Below are positions 33,872 to 43,635 of a stretch of 64,000 bases of DNA, piece by piece; position 1 is the first letter of the stretch, and every line of letters starts with the position of its first letter. Location: assembly GCF_049310885.1 (NCBI RefSeq), contig NZ_JBMDYO010000008.1, positions 31,345 through 95,344 of the forward strand, read 5' to 3'. A program made the position numbers and the translations under genes. The notes below the pieces were generated by a model that was not told the origin of the DNA, searched no databases, and saw nothing but the letters and a program-made list of their open reading frames with translations. This DNA is from CAYZJV01 sp049310885 (GTDB lineage: Bacteria > Spirochaetota > Spirochaetia > Sphaerochaetales > Sphaerochaetaceae).

Positions 33872-34633
33872 ATGTCAAAAACTATTTCCTTCCATCTTCA
33901 GAAAGGTGGAGTAGGAAAAACTACAATTTCGGGAACTCTCGCAAGCCAATCAGCACTTAGTGGTTATTCAACACTACTTGTAGATGTTGACCCACAAGGT
34001 AATGCCTCTTCATGGTTTTATGATGGGGAATTGCAATGGGAGCTTTCTGATGTGTTGCAAGGAAAATGTTTTATACAAGAAGCCATAGTAGAAATTGCTA
34101 CAATTCCTAATCTATTTATGTTACCGACTTTTGGAATCGGCGGTGGACTGAAGCAATATGCAGAAACAAAAATTGCCGATGAGCCATATGTTCTCCAGGA
34201 TCTGGTAAAGGAACTTTCCCAATCTTTCGATCGGATAATCCTTGATCTTTCACCAGGTCTCGGTAAACTTGAACGTTCTGCTTTGATAGCGAGTGATGAA
34301 ATAATTACTCCTATGACACCTGAAGTATTCAGCCTTGATGGTCTTGAAATTTTTATAGATGAACTGGAGAAGATAAAGAAGAATTTGAGAAGTCCTGTTA
34401 AACATGACAAGATTATAATTAATTCTTTTGATGAAAGAATTAGGCAGCATAAAGATATTTTTGAAGCTGCCTTATCGGGGTCTTTTACAGTTTTTAAGAT
34501 TCCTGTTGATCCTGTATTCAGAAAATCACAGGAAAGGAATATTGCTCCACAACTCTATAAAATGAGAGGACGCGGACTGAAGCCCGTCACCATCGAAGCT
34601 ATAAAGACTATTGATTCAAGTATCTGGAGATAA
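33872..34633 (+). CDS. ParA-type partition ATPase (plasmid-like)
   Basis: A 253-residue deviant-Walker ATPase of the ParA/Soj/MinD class. Walker A is FHLQKGGVGKTTISG, the switch/Walker A' region is LLVDVDPQGNASSW, and Walker B is RIILDLSPGLGKL. It lacks an N-terminal HTH, so it resembles small plasmid type Ib ParA proteins rather than chromosomal Soj, and no parB lies beside it. ATG 33872 has AAGGA 10 bases upstream. The ribbon-helix-helix partner gene begins 2 bp after the stop, forming a two-gene partition-like cassette. Its more AT-rich composition and the tandem repeats upstream suggest acquisition from a plasmid or integrative element. Confidence 0.82.
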   Translation: MSKTISFHLQKGGVGKTTISGTLASQSALSGYSTLLVDVDPQGNASSWFYDGELQWELSDVLQGKCFIQEAIVEIATIPNLFMLPTFGIGGGLKQYAETKIADEPYVLQDLVKELSQSFDRIILDLSPGLGKLERSALIASDEIITPMTPEVFSLDGLEIFIDELEKIKKNLRSPVKHDKIIINSFDERIRQHKDIFEAALSGSFTVFKIPVDPVFRKSQERNIAPQLYKMRGRGLKPVTIEAIKTIDSSIWR

Positions 34634-34635
34634 TT

Positions 34636-34881
34636 ATGGCATTAAAGAAGAACCCGGATGTTATTGACCAAGAAGATTCGCTTAGCGCAAAGAAAGCAAA
34701 GCAATTATTCAAGCACGATTCTAAACCGAAAAAAGAGAACAAGATTCTTACTACCTTTTCGATAGAACCATCGTTCAAACGAGAATTAGAAGAAATGTTT
34801 TCCAATATGGGCTTAGGTTGGGCGGCGGGTATTCGATTTGCCTTAAAAGAATTCAGTAAGAAACATGCTGAAGAAATGTAA
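34636..34881 (+). CDS. Small ribbon-helix-helix-like partner of ParA
   Basis: An 81-residue lysine-rich protein. The charged N-terminal half (DSLSAKKAKQLFKHDSKPKK) looks flexible. The C-terminal half (ILTTFSIEPSFKRELEEMF, then GWAAGIRFALKEFSKKH) fits a beta strand followed by two helices, as in MetJ/Arc-fold DNA-binding proteins. In plasmid type Ib partition loci the centromere-binding protein is such a small RHH protein placed directly after parA, with a flexible N-terminus that stimulates the ATPase. Function is inferred from fold pattern and context. Confidence 0.65.
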   Translation: MALKKNPDVIDQEDSLSAKKAKQLFKHDSKPKKENKILTTFSIEPSFKRELEEMFSNMGLGWAAGIRFALKEFSKKHAEEM

Positions 34882-34960
34882 TAATAGTTCTAATTTTCTT
34901 TAATTCTTTATAATTAATTACTATATACCTATACTAAAAATATATGATAAATAATTAAAG

Positions 34961-35920
34961 TTATATAATATTAATAGGTTTATCATGTAAAAATGATAAA
35001 ACATTGTTATAGGTTATTTCCATACATCTTAATCTTGCTTCAGTAGTTCCCCAAGCAATATGTGGTGTTATAAAACAATTGGGTGCTTCCAATAGGGGAT
35101 TACTTGTATGTGGAGGTTCTTTAGAAAGAACATCAATACCGACGGCTTGAATCTTCTTTGAAACCAACATGGAGTAGACATCATTCTCATTGAACAATGA
35201 ACCACGAGCGGTATTCAATAATATTACTGAATCTTTCATCATAGAAATAGTTTGTTTGTTCACCATACCTGAAGTTTCTTTATTAGCAGGAACATGGAAC
35301 GAAATGATATCACTATTCCTATATAATTCTTCAAGAGATACAAAAGCAAGAGTGTCAGTCTCCATAGACTTGTCTGGATTACGCGAATAGCCTAAGACCT
35401 TCATACCGAAGGCGAGGGCAACATCCGCAACCTTTGAGCCTATACGACCAAATCCGACTATACCAAGAGTTTTTCCTTGTAATTCAATTCCAGGATAATC
35501 CCAAAAACAGAAATCTCTATTCTTTACCCATCTTCCTTTATGGACTGCTCTGTTGTGGTGTCCTACATGATGACAGATTTCCAACAATAGGGCGAACGTC
35601 ATTTGGGCGACAGAGTAGGTGGAATAAGCTGGTACTATTGAGACTATGATATTTTTTCTGTGAGCAGCATCGATATCTACAACATCATAACCGGTTGCCA
35701 TAACACCAATATATGTTAAACGATCACAACAAGAGATCGTATCTGAATTGATGGGAGTCTTGTTTGTTAGGATAATAGTAGCATCAGAAATTCGATCGAC
35801 TATCTGATTTGACTCTGTATGTTCATAGACAGTCAATTCACCAAGTTCTTCAAGTGGTTCCCAAGAGAGGTCTCCAGGATTTAACGCGTAACCATCCAAT
35901 ACAACTATTTTCTGTTTCAT
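34961..35920 (-). CDS. D-isomer-specific 2-hydroxyacid dehydrogenase (glycerate-dehydrogenase-like)
   Basis: A 319-residue NAD-dependent enzyme. Rossmann motif GKTLGIVGFGRIGSKVADVA, substrate-binding arginine in LLNTARGSLFNE, and the catalytic glutamate and histidine region DVLSKEPPHTSNPL...CFITPHIAWGT. Sequence character is closest to hydroxypyruvate/glycerate dehydrogenases, with other 2-oxoacids possible. It is the last gene of a minus-strand run (glmS, glnN, this gene) and starts 19 bp after the glnN stop. No clear ribosome-binding site precedes ATG 35920. Confidence 0.85.
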   Translation of the reverse strand: MKQKIVVLDGYALNPGDLSWEPLEELGELTVYEHTESNQIVDRISDATIILTNKTPINSDTISCCDRLTYIGVMATGYDVVDIDAAHRKNIIVSIVPAYSTYSVAQMTFALLLEICHHVGHHNRAVHKGRWVKNRDFCFWDYPGIELQGKTLGIVGFGRIGSKVADVALAFGMKVLGYSRNPDKSMETDTLAFVSLEELYRNSDIISFHVPANKETSGMVNKQTISMMKDSVILLNTARGSLFNENDVYSMLVSKKIQAVGIDVLSKEPPHTSNPLLEAPNCFITPHIAWGTTEARLRCMEITYNNVLSFLHDKPINII

Positions 35921-35939
35921 ATCTATGTATTATCCAGAA

Positions 35940-38063
35940 CTAGAGTCTAAATAGCAACTCCTCATATCCTGGAAAAGGCCAAGCCTGCTTATCTGTAAAG
36001 GTTTCCAACATATCGGCATGTGATCGTAAGTCCTTCATTTTCTCAAGGACTTCATCATGATAGAATTGGGCTTGTCCCACTGTATCGTCCGACATGGCAA
36101 GTGCTTGGGCAAGAGCGATGTGAAGAGCTTCACCAGCTTTGATCGTCTCATTAAGCTCAAATGACAAAAGGCTGGCAATTTTTTCCAATTCCTGTGTTGA
36201 AAAACCTATGCTCTTCTGACTTTGGATGTCATCAACAAGTTCTGACAGATAACGCGTTACTGCAGGTACGATACTTCTACGGGTCATCTCCACCATTACT
36301 CCAGCTTCGATATTTACCTGCTTGCTATAGATCTCTGCATACACTTCCAGTCTGGATTCAAGTTCTTGCTTAGTGAAAATGCAATGTCTCTCCAACATAT
36401 CTACATGTTTGGGTTCAACAAGTTGTCCTAATGCTTCTACGGTACTGGGGAGATTGGGTAGCCCTCTATGTTTGGCTTCCCGTATCCAGTCTTCTGAGTA
36501 TCCATTCCCATTGAATACGATACGTCTATGCTTTCTGTAGAACTCTCGGATAATTTCAAGCATTTCTTTCTTTTTATCTTTGGCAGCTTCGAGCCTGTCT
36601 GCAACCTCACAGAAAATATCTGCTACAGCAGCATTGAGCATTGTATTGGGACCAGCCAAAGATTGCGATGAGCCTACCATCCTGAATTCAAATTTGTTCC
36701 CGGTAAAGGCGAAAGGAGATGTTCTATTTCTATCAGTCATGTCCTTTGGAAGGCTTGGAAGAGCATTTACTCCGAGTTTTAAGATTTCTCCACTTGGAGT
36801 TTTATAGGGAGTATTGGAGACCAGATGTTCCAATATTTCAGAAAGTTGTTCACCAAGATACATGGAGATTATTGCAGGTGGTGCTTCGTTTTGTCCAAGT
36901 CTGTGTTCATTGCCAGCGGTAGCCGCGCTTGCCCTGATCAGTGGAGCATACATATCAACTGCTTTGACCAAGCTAGTTAGTACCAAGAGGAACAGGAGAT
37001 TCTCTTGGGGGCTATCACCGGGAGAGAGAAGATTCTGGCCATCGTCAGTAGCAATGGACCAGTTGTTGTGCTTTCCAGAACCATTCACTCCTGCAAACGG
37101 TTTTTCATGCAATAACGCTTTCATCCCATGTCTACGGGCAACAGACTTGAGAATTCTCATGAGCAACTGGTTACGGTCTATAGAGAGGTTCGCAGCATCG
37201 TAGATCGCAGCTATTTCAAACTGTCCGGGAGCTACCTCTTTATGTTGAGTCTTTGAAGGTATACCTACTTTCCATAGCTCGTAGTTCAATTCATTCATGA
37301 ATACGGTAACACGATCGCTAATAGAACCAAAATAATGGTCATCCAACTCCTGACCTTTTGCAGCCAAATTCCCGAAAACAGTACGTCCTGTCAAACGAAG
37401 ATCAATTCTCTTTTCAAAATAATCCCTATCGACCAAAAAATATTCCTGTTCAAATCCTACGCAAACGGTTATATGGCGAACATCCTTATGCTCAAGCGCA
37501 TGCAAGACTCGCAATGTCTGTCTCTCCAAGGTATCAACTGATCGGAGTAGGGGGACCTTCTTATCGAGAGCATGTCCATTGTAGGAAAAAAATGCAGTAG
37601 GAATATAGAGAGTTTTAACTCCTTCAGTCTCTTTTATAAAAGCAGGAGAAGAGGTATCCCAAGCTGTGTAACCACGAGCTTCAAAGGTTGCCCGTAATCC
37701 CCCATTTGGAAATGATGAGGCATCTGGTTCGCCCTGAAGTAACTCTTTGCCAGAGAACTCCATGATAACCTTTCCCGATTTTCCGATGGTAAGGAAAGAG
37801 TCGTGTTTTTCGGCTGTCGACCCTGTAAGAGGTTGGAACCAATGGGTATAATGGGTTACTCCTTTTTCGAGTGCCCATTGTTTCATTGCTGAGGCTACAG
37901 CCTCAGCAACCTGAGGTGTCATGTCCTTATCACCATGTTGTATCTGTCGTAGCTCTGTGTAGATGTTTGGATCCAGAAAATTTTTCATTGCTGCTTCATT
38001 GAAACAGTTCTTTCCAAAAATTTCTTCAACTGAAACATACGTATATTCGTGAGAGCTTTTCAT
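35940..38063 (-). CDS. glnN: Type III glutamine synthetase
   Basis: A 707-residue GS-III, much larger than GS-I (~470) and structurally distinct. It makes glutamine from glutamate, ammonia and ATP. The GS-III N-terminal domain includes THYTHWFQPLTGSTAEKHDSF and FGQEYFL-type catalytic segments (CVGFEQEYFLVDRDYF, GSGKHNNWSIATDDG), and KHRRIVFNGNGYSEDW lies in the C-terminal part. GS-III is common in Bacteroidetes, spirochaetes and some cyanobacteria. ATG 38063 is preceded by AAGGAG. It follows glmS by 35 bp; GlmS consumes glutamine, so the pair makes and uses the same amide donor. Confidence 0.94.
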   Translation of the reverse strand: MKSSHEYTYVSVEEIFGKNCFNEAAMKNFLDPNIYTELRQIQHGDKDMTPQVAEAVASAMKQWALEKGVTHYTHWFQPLTGSTAEKHDSFLTIGKSGKVIMEFSGKELLQGEPDASSFPNGGLRATFEARGYTAWDTSSPAFIKETEGVKTLYIPTAFFSYNGHALDKKVPLLRSVDTLERQTLRVLHALEHKDVRHITVCVGFEQEYFLVDRDYFEKRIDLRLTGRTVFGNLAAKGQELDDHYFGSISDRVTVFMNELNYELWKVGIPSKTQHKEVAPGQFEIAAIYDAANLSIDRNQLLMRILKSVARRHGMKALLHEKPFAGVNGSGKHNNWSIATDDGQNLLSPGDSPQENLLFLLVLTSLVKAVDMYAPLIRASAATAGNEHRLGQNEAPPAIISMYLGEQLSEILEHLVSNTPYKTPSGEILKLGVNALPSLPKDMTDRNRTSPFAFTGNKFEFRMVGSSQSLAGPNTMLNAAVADIFCEVADRLEAAKDKKKEMLEIIREFYRKHRRIVFNGNGYSEDWIREAKHRGLPNLPSTVEALGQLVEPKHVDMLERHCIFTKQELESRLEVYAEIYSKQVNIEAGVMVEMTRRSIVPAVTRYLSELVDDIQSQKSIGFSTQELEKIASLLSFELNETIKAGEALHIALAQALAMSDDTVGQAQFYHDEVLEKMKDLRSHADMLETFTDKQAWPFPGYEELLFRL

Positions 38064-38098
38064 GGTCGTCTCCTTGACTCAAAATGACAGAGAGTATG

Positions 38099-39928
38099 TT
38101 ACTCGACAGTAACTGACTTGGCAAGATTCCTTGGTTTGTCGACATCACAACCCCTCTCAATCGCACAGTAGTAAGCGAACAACTGGAGGGGAACAACAGC
38201 AAGAATTGGGACTAAGGCATCTGGAGTGTCCGGTAAATAGAGTGTCATATCCGCAACTTGGGAGATTTGGGGTGTTCGTTCACAGGTTATTCCAAGGACT
38301 TGAGCTCCTCGCGCCTTGACTTCCTTGATATTGGAAATCATTTTTTCCACCATCTCCGATTGTGTGCAAAGTGCAGCGACGAATGTGCCCTCTTCTATGA
38401 GCGCGATAGTGCCATGCTTGAGTTCTCCAGCTGCGTAAGCCTCCGAGTGGATATAGGAAATCTCTTTAAGTTTCAAGGATCCTTCCAAGGCAATATTGTA
38501 GTCGAACCCTCTTCCGATAAAGAATATGTCGCTGCCATGTGCGAACCGTTTAGCCAATTGGCGGACCACATCACGTTGTTCCAGAATAATATCAATCTTA
38601 TCTGGTATACGTTCAAGTTCTTCAAGGTAATTTTTAATCTCAAGGGCATTCATGGTTCTTCTGATAGTCGCCAAGTGAACGGCAAGAAGATGTATTACTG
38701 ATAATTGCGCTATATAGGCTTTTGTTGAAGCTACTGCGATTTCAGGACCTGCCCAGGTGAAGATAACATCATCCGCTTCTCGGGCGATCGAACTCCCCAC
38801 TGTATTAACAATAGCCAACACACGTGCTCCCAGCTTTTTTGCTTCTCGAAGTGCTGCCAACGTATCTGCAGTTTCTCCCGATTGGCTTATTACGATTACG
38901 AGTGTCCTATGGTTTACAAGAGGTTTTCTATAACGAAATTCCGAAGCGAACTCTACTTCAACTGGAATTTGAGCCATATGCTCGAATAGATATTTCGCAA
39001 CCATACCAGCATGGTATGCCGTTCCACAAGCTGTAATAAAAATTTTGTCGATCTGACCTATTTTTGTCTCGTCAAGATCAATGGAATCGAATCTGACAGC
39101 TTTCCTGTCATGCGTTATACGTGGCCTTATTGTATCTACGACGACTTTGGGTTGTTCCATCATCTCTTTCAACATGAAATGGTCAAAACCCTCTTTCTCT
39201 GCAGCAAAGAGGTCCCATGTCGTCTCTACCGGAGTAAGGGAGATACTGTTGAGCTCCATATCAAAGAAATTCGCTCCCTGTCTATCTACTCTCGCAATAT
39301 GATAATCCTCAAGAAAGTAGAAATTCCTCGTATAAGAGAGCAAAGCCGTAACATCGCTAGCAAGGAACATCTCATCATCACCGATCCCAACGACGAGGGG
39401 GCTGTCTTTTCGAGTAACAAATATGGCATCTTGGCTGGATACGTGGAGCATCGCTAACGCAAAAGAGCCTTCTAATTTTCTGACAACCGAACGAAGGGTA
39501 GAAACTCCATCCCCATCCCAGAGAAGGGCTGCCAGATGGGCTACGACTTCAGTATCGGTATCAGATACACAGGAAATACCCTGCTCATGAAGTTCTTCTT
39601 TTAATTCAAGATAGTTTTCAATGATCCCATTATGGACCACTGCTACTGAACCATCCGAACTGGTATGCGGATGCGCATTCAAAGTAGTAGGAGCTCCATG
39701 AGTAGCCCACCTCGTGTGGGCAATTCCGATATGGGCTTCGATAGGAGATTCCATCAGTCGGTTTTCAAGAATAGCTATTCTACCGGCCTCTTTAATTGTA
39801 CTGATACCATTATTACTGATGAGAGCCAATCCAGATGAGTCGTAACCACGATACTCAAGTCTTTTGAGACTTTCGACCAACAATTCCGATGCATTCCGAT
39901 CACCAATATAGCCGACTATACCACACAT
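38099..39928 (-). CDS. glmS: Glutamine--fructose-6-phosphate aminotransferase
   Basis: A 609-residue GlmS that makes glucosamine 6-phosphate for cell-wall and glycan precursors. The glutaminase domain starts MCGIVGYIGDRNAS with the Cys1 nucleophile, then RRLEYRGYDSSGLA and HTRWATHGAPTTLNAHPH. Two SIS isomerase domains follow (TACGTAYHAGMVAKYLFE, SQSGETADTLAALREAK), and the C-terminus DKPRNLAKSVTVE is canonical. The start at 39928 is fixed by the catalytic cysteine. There is no glmS-ribozyme-like structure in the short gap to the helicase gene. Confidence 0.96.
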   Translation of the reverse strand: MCGIVGYIGDRNASELLVESLKRLEYRGYDSSGLALISNNGISTIKEAGRIAILENRLMESPIEAHIGIAHTRWATHGAPTTLNAHPHTSSDGSVAVVHNGIIENYLELKEELHEQGISCVSDTDTEVVAHLAALLWDGDGVSTLRSVVRKLEGSFALAMLHVSSQDAIFVTRKDSPLVVGIGDDEMFLASDVTALLSYTRNFYFLEDYHIARVDRQGANFFDMELNSISLTPVETTWDLFAAEKEGFDHFMLKEMMEQPKVVVDTIRPRITHDRKAVRFDSIDLDETKIGQIDKIFITACGTAYHAGMVAKYLFEHMAQIPVEVEFASEFRYRKPLVNHRTLVIVISQSGETADTLAALREAKKLGARVLAIVNTVGSSIAREADDVIFTWAGPEIAVASTKAYIAQLSVIHLLAVHLATIRRTMNALEIKNYLEELERIPDKIDIILEQRDVVRQLAKRFAHGSDIFFIGRGFDYNIALEGSLKLKEISYIHSEAYAAGELKHGTIALIEEGTFVAALCTQSEMVEKMISNIKEVKARGAQVLGITCERTPQISQVADMTLYLPDTPDALVPILAVVPLQLFAYYCAIERGCDVDKPRNLAKSVTVE

Positions 39929-39976
39929 GGTGGTACTATATTGCCTATCGCCAAACGATGTCAACAAGAAGAAAAG

Positions 39977-41995
39977 TCAGGATGTTTCTTTTTGAGCCAG
40001 TCGTTTTCTCAAGGCTTCAAATGCGGCAATCGTTTCATCTTTTTGTAGTTCCCTATTTTGGGCGGGTTCTTTGAAAAGATCGGTCGGTATTTCGGAAAGA
40101 AATCTTGAAGGAATAGATGGGACTATCTCCTTGTTTCTTTTTCTCTGTTTGCAACTGGAAATGAATAGGAGTCTTCTCGCCCGGGTAATCGCGACATAAA
40201 AAAGGCGACGTTCTTCTTCCAGGGTTTCAGGATTCTCTTGTAACGTTCTAGCATGGGGAACTATATGGTCTTCGATTCCTCCAAGAAATACGGTATCGAA
40301 TTCCAATCCTTTGGAAGCATGCATGGTCATCAGTGCTACTTTTTTTTCAGTTGTATCCTCCTCTCCTCGATCGCGAGATACCAAGGAGAGTCGTTGCAGA
40401 TAGTCATAGATCGATGCTCCTGCATTATCTTCCTCCCGTTCCCAACGGGAAAAGAGTCTCAGGAAAGTCTCAACACTCTTATATCGCCAGAGTACAGCTT
40501 GATCATTTCCTGGATGTTCTACTGCAATATGGTATTTATATCCAATATCTTCCATCAAGGTTTTCATTACATGGCTTTTTTTTCTTCCAGCCGAAAAGAG
40601 AGCTTGCCTGTAGGTATCGATAAGTTGGTAAAAATTTTCCAACGGTTCCTTTCTGGTGAACTGGATAGGGGAATTATGAGCTATGATAATTCCAATAGCA
40701 CTATAGAGAGAACAATGGTGTGATTCAGAGACATTCCTCAGAACTTGGAGGGTAGCTCTTCCGATCTTTCTTCTTGGAGTATTGATAATTCGTAAGAGAG
40801 CGATATCGTCATCAGGATTTGCCAAGACACGAAGATACGCAATCGTATCCTTTACCTCCTTCCTTTCGTAGAAACTCTGTCCACCTGAAACAGCCGTCGG
40901 AATCGATTCCAACATAAGTGCATTCTCAATCGGTGGAATAAGGTGATTCGTCCTCACAAGAATACCGAAATGGTCCCACCCTATTTGTCGCTCAAATGAA
41001 ATCCTCCGCATTTGCTGGATTATTGATTCAATCTCCTCCTCTTCATCTTGGGGATGCATCATGACGATACGACCTCCAGAATCGCTTTCGGTCCAAAGAG
41101 ACTTCTTCTTCCTCTGGGTATTGTTCACTATCAGCTCATTTGCAGCTTTAAGAATGGTTCCGGTAGATCGATAATTACGTTCCAATTTAACTTCAATCCT
41201 CTCTGGAAAATCGGATTCGAAAAGTTCGATATTCCGAAAGTTTGCTCCTCGCCACGAATAGATGGATTGGTCATCGTCCCCAACAACACAAATATTCCGA
41301 CTTTTCTCTGCCAACAAGTGCACGATGGAATATTGTTCAAGTGATGTATCCTGGAATTCATCTACCATGATATGGCTATATTGTGATCGATATTCTTCAA
41401 GTACTTGTGGATAGTTATGGAACAATGCTAATGGCATCGTGAGCAGATCATCAAAATCGACTGCATTGTAGAGTCGCATATGTTCCTTATAGTCATCATA
41501 GAGACGTCTGGCGATTTTTGAACTTTCTTCTGGCCAGTTTCCTCGTCCTGTTTTTATTAAACTGAAGAGGTTTAGCATACCATCGATATCGTACGCGAGC
41601 GGGTCTAGATCCTCCTCCAACATAACCTCTCTTAAGAGTGATGCACGATCTGCTGAATCGTAGATAGTGAAGTTATGTTTATAGCCGAGGAGATCGCAGT
41701 GTTTCTTGAGGACTTTCATACCAAAGGCATGGAAGGTACAAGTAGTAAGATCTACGAGCGGGTCACCGGTGAGCATTCGTACTCGACTGGCCATTTCGGC
41801 TGCTGCTTTATTGGTGAAGGTGAGGGCTAAGATTGATTGCTGGGGAATATTCGATTGCAACATATGTGCGATCCTGTATACAATCATTCTCGTCTTTCCT
41901 GAACCGGCACCGGCAATGATCAAGACAGGTCCCTCTATGGTAGACGCAGCTAAGGCCTGTTCCCTATTTAGGGAGGCTGAGATGTTAATTTTCAC
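39977..41995 (-). CDS. UvrD/PcrA/Rep-type superfamily I DNA helicase
   Basis: A 672-residue 3'-5' helicase. Motif Q/I: LNREQALAASTIEGPVLIIA then GAGSGKTRMI; Ia LALTFTNKAAAEMASR; II MVDEFQDTS; III VVGDDDQSIYSWRGA; IV region LERNYRSTGTIL; V/VI TMHASKGLEFDTVFL and RRLFYVAITRARRLL. Length and motif spacing match PcrA/Rep, active in replication restart and repair. It starts at GTG 41995 with GGAG about nine bases upstream. It follows the small exporter gene by 15 bp and precedes glmS by 48 bp. Confidence 0.92.
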   Translation of the reverse strand: MKINISASLNREQALAASTIEGPVLIIAGAGSGKTRMIVYRIAHMLQSNIPQQSILALTFTNKAAAEMASRVRMLTGDPLVDLTTCTFHAFGMKVLKKHCDLLGYKHNFTIYDSADRASLLREVMLEEDLDPLAYDIDGMLNLFSLIKTGRGNWPEESSKIARRLYDDYKEHMRLYNAVDFDDLLTMPLALFHNYPQVLEEYRSQYSHIMVDEFQDTSLEQYSIVHLLAEKSRNICVVGDDDQSIYSWRGANFRNIELFESDFPERIEVKLERNYRSTGTILKAANELIVNNTQRKKKSLWTESDSGGRIVMMHPQDEEEEIESIIQQMRRISFERQIGWDHFGILVRTNHLIPPIENALMLESIPTAVSGGQSFYERKEVKDTIAYLRVLANPDDDIALLRIINTPRRKIGRATLQVLRNVSESHHCSLYSAIGIIIAHNSPIQFTRKEPLENFYQLIDTYRQALFSAGRKKSHVMKTLMEDIGYKYHIAVEHPGNDQAVLWRYKSVETFLRLFSRWEREEDNAGASIYDYLQRLSLVSRDRGEEDTTEKKVALMTMHASKGLEFDTVFLGGIEDHIVPHARTLQENPETLEEERRLFYVAITRARRLLFISSCKQRKRNKEIVPSIPSRFLSEIPTDLFKEPAQNRELQKDETIAAFEALRKRLAQKETS

Positions 41996-42010
41996 TAGAA
42001 GAACTCCAAT

Positions 42011-42493
42011 TTAAACTATTTTTACAAAGATTGAGCCAACTCCCTTACCAAGAACGAGCAAGAGACTCACTATAGTCGCCGACATGATAACACCTGCGCT
42101 AGCTGCAAGCATACTATGTTTTCGATCCAATCCGAGTACCCAAGCACCAAGAGTCCCTGTCCATGCCCCGGTGATAGGAAGCGGAATACCCACGAATATC
42201 ATAATACCCCATGTCCCATAGGTCTCAATTTTTGGACCAAGTTTCATCCGTGCACGTATGACTGTACGGTCGAAAATTCGTGTATAGAAATTCCATTTCC
42301 CATACAAGAAACCATGGAAATAGGTAAGGAATATATAGACCAGAGGAGAGACCAGCAAATTGGCTCCTGCACCTAAGAGAATCGCTTCCCAAAGAGGATA
42401 GCCACGGAAGTAGGCAAACGGGATTGCCCCTCGGAGTTCGCTGATAGGTGCCAATCCCAAAATGACGGTTCCTATGATTGTCTGGATATCCAT
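42011..42493 (-). CDS. Small multidrug-export-like membrane protein (COG2426 type)
   Basis: 160 residues with about four hydrophobic helices (TVILGLAPISELRGAIPFAY, ILLGAGANLLVSPLVYIFL, WGIMIFVGIPLPITGAWTG, ASAGVIMSATIVSLLLVLG). The PISELRGAIPFA and GIPLPITGAWTG motifs are the family's paired re-entrant signatures. Proteins of this group are annotated as small multidrug exporters by similarity, and real function is poorly established. GGGAG precedes ATG 42493. Its start overlaps the 3' end of the DUF362 ferredoxin gene by 22 bp. Confidence 0.78.
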   Translation of the reverse strand: MDIQTIIGTVILGLAPISELRGAIPFAYFRGYPLWEAILLGAGANLLVSPLVYIFLTYFHGFLYGKWNFYTRIFDRTVIRARMKLGPKIETYGTWGIMIFVGIPLPITGAWTGTLGAWVLGLDRKHSMLAASAGVIMSATIVSLLLVLGKGVGSIFVKIV

Positions 42494-43635
42494 GAGCCAC
42501 TCCCATTTCTCTTTTCAATGGTAATCGCATCTGCTGGGCATACCTCATGGCAGCAATAGCATCTGATGCATGCGCTATAGTCGGCCACGATACCTCTGTC
42601 CTTGTCAAGGGTAAGCGCTTTTCCAGGGCAGATCTTAACACATCGACCACAACGGATACATAAATCGTTGTCGAATAATGGTTTTGGTTCCTTCTGTTGG
42701 TGTTTCAATTGAATGAATCGGGAAACCAATGGACCGAAAAGTGCCATCAATAGACGGGTTCTCTTTTCCTGCTTAATTCTCTTAAAATCGGCGATAACCA
42801 GTTTCTCTGGATTGAGAAGAGGGTAGGCGATATCTTCCAACTTATTCCATTGGGATAACTTTTTATCGTGCAACTCTCGTATGAGAGGCAAGGAGAATGG
42901 CTGATATCCCATGATGATAGCTTGTGCCACATCGAGTGCAGTAGGGTCATTGGAGGCTAGTAACAGTCCAGTATGCCGAGGAATACCTCCCGCTGGGCCT
43001 GGGCCTTCCATAGATACTATTGCATCCATGATAGCGTAGTGGGGTTTTATAACTGAATACAGTCCAGCTAGCATTCGTGCGAAAGATTCTCTGGTCGGAT
43101 ATCGCATATGGCAAGCACTTTTATGTAAACCTGGAACCATACCAAAAAGATTCTTAACACTACCCGTTGCATACATGAGTTGATGGGTTTTCAGTTTAGC
43201 CACAGAGATAATGACATCTACGTCATCCATAATTTTAGGCAATGGCAATTTGTGTCCTAGCGTCCCAGGGATTCTATGCATGCGAGGTTCTTTAGCGAAT
43301 TCACACCATTGAGCTCCCTCTTTTTCACATACTTCTCCAATCATTGAGGTTTTTGGTATGAAATTTGGCCCATGGATACCGGGTGAATCACCAACAAGAA
43401 CTTGGTCGGCACCACGTCTGTAACAGAGACGGATGAGAGCAGCGAGTATTTCCGGTCTTGTAGTTATTGCCTTTTCCGGTGCAGCATCACTCAAGATATT
43501 GGGTTTCAGTAATACCCGTTTATTGAGGATATCGGGGAAATCGGCCATACTGCAGAGTTTTTCCAAAACTGCATCTATCTCATCATCATGGTATGTTCCA
43601 CATCTGGAAATTGCTACAATAGGATATTTTTTCAT
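42472..43635 (-). CDS. DUF362-domain iron-sulfur protein with C-terminal 2x[4Fe-4S] ferredoxin
   Basis: A 387-residue protein. The N-terminal ~300 residues are DUF362 (VLLKPNILSDAAPEKAITT, VLVGDSPGIHGPNF, ISVAKLKTHQLMYATGSVKN). The C-terminus has two clusters, CIRCGRCVKICPG and CIRCYCCHEVCPAD, each with the CxxCxxCxxxC pattern. Such fusions are thought to be cytoplasmic electron-transfer proteins; the partner is unknown. ATG 43635 follows GAGGAAG and overlaps the upstream methyltransferase stop by 4 bp (ATGA), so the genes are coupled. Confidence 0.85.
   Translation of the reverse strand: MKKYPIVAISRCGTYHDDEIDAVLEKLCSMADFPDILNKRVLLKPNILSDAAPEKAITTRPEILAALIRLCYRRGADQVLVGDSPGIHGPNFIPKTSMIGEVCEKEGAQWCEFAKEPRMHRIPGTLGHKLPLPKIMDDVDVIISVAKLKTHQLMYATGSVKNLFGMVPGLHKSACHMRYPTRESFARMLAGLYSVIKPHYAIMDAIVSMEGPGPAGGIPRHTGLLLASNDPTALDVAQAIIMGYQPFSLPLIRELHDKKLSQWNKLEDIAYPLLNPEKLVIADFKRIKQEKRTRLLMALFGPLVSRFIQLKHQQKEPKPLFDNDLCIRCGRCVKICPGKALTLDKDRGIVADYSACIRCYCCHEVCPADAITIEKRNGSGSWISRQS

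Noticed and set aside
39929..39976. glmS ribozyme or riboswitch upstream of glmS
   Set aside because: The gap to the helicase gene is only 48 bp and shows no such structure.
42472..42493. Frameshift between the DUF362 ferredoxin and the small exporter because the frames overlap
   Set aside because: Both proteins are complete at their expected ends and the exporter has its own ribosome-binding site; it is normal gene overlap.
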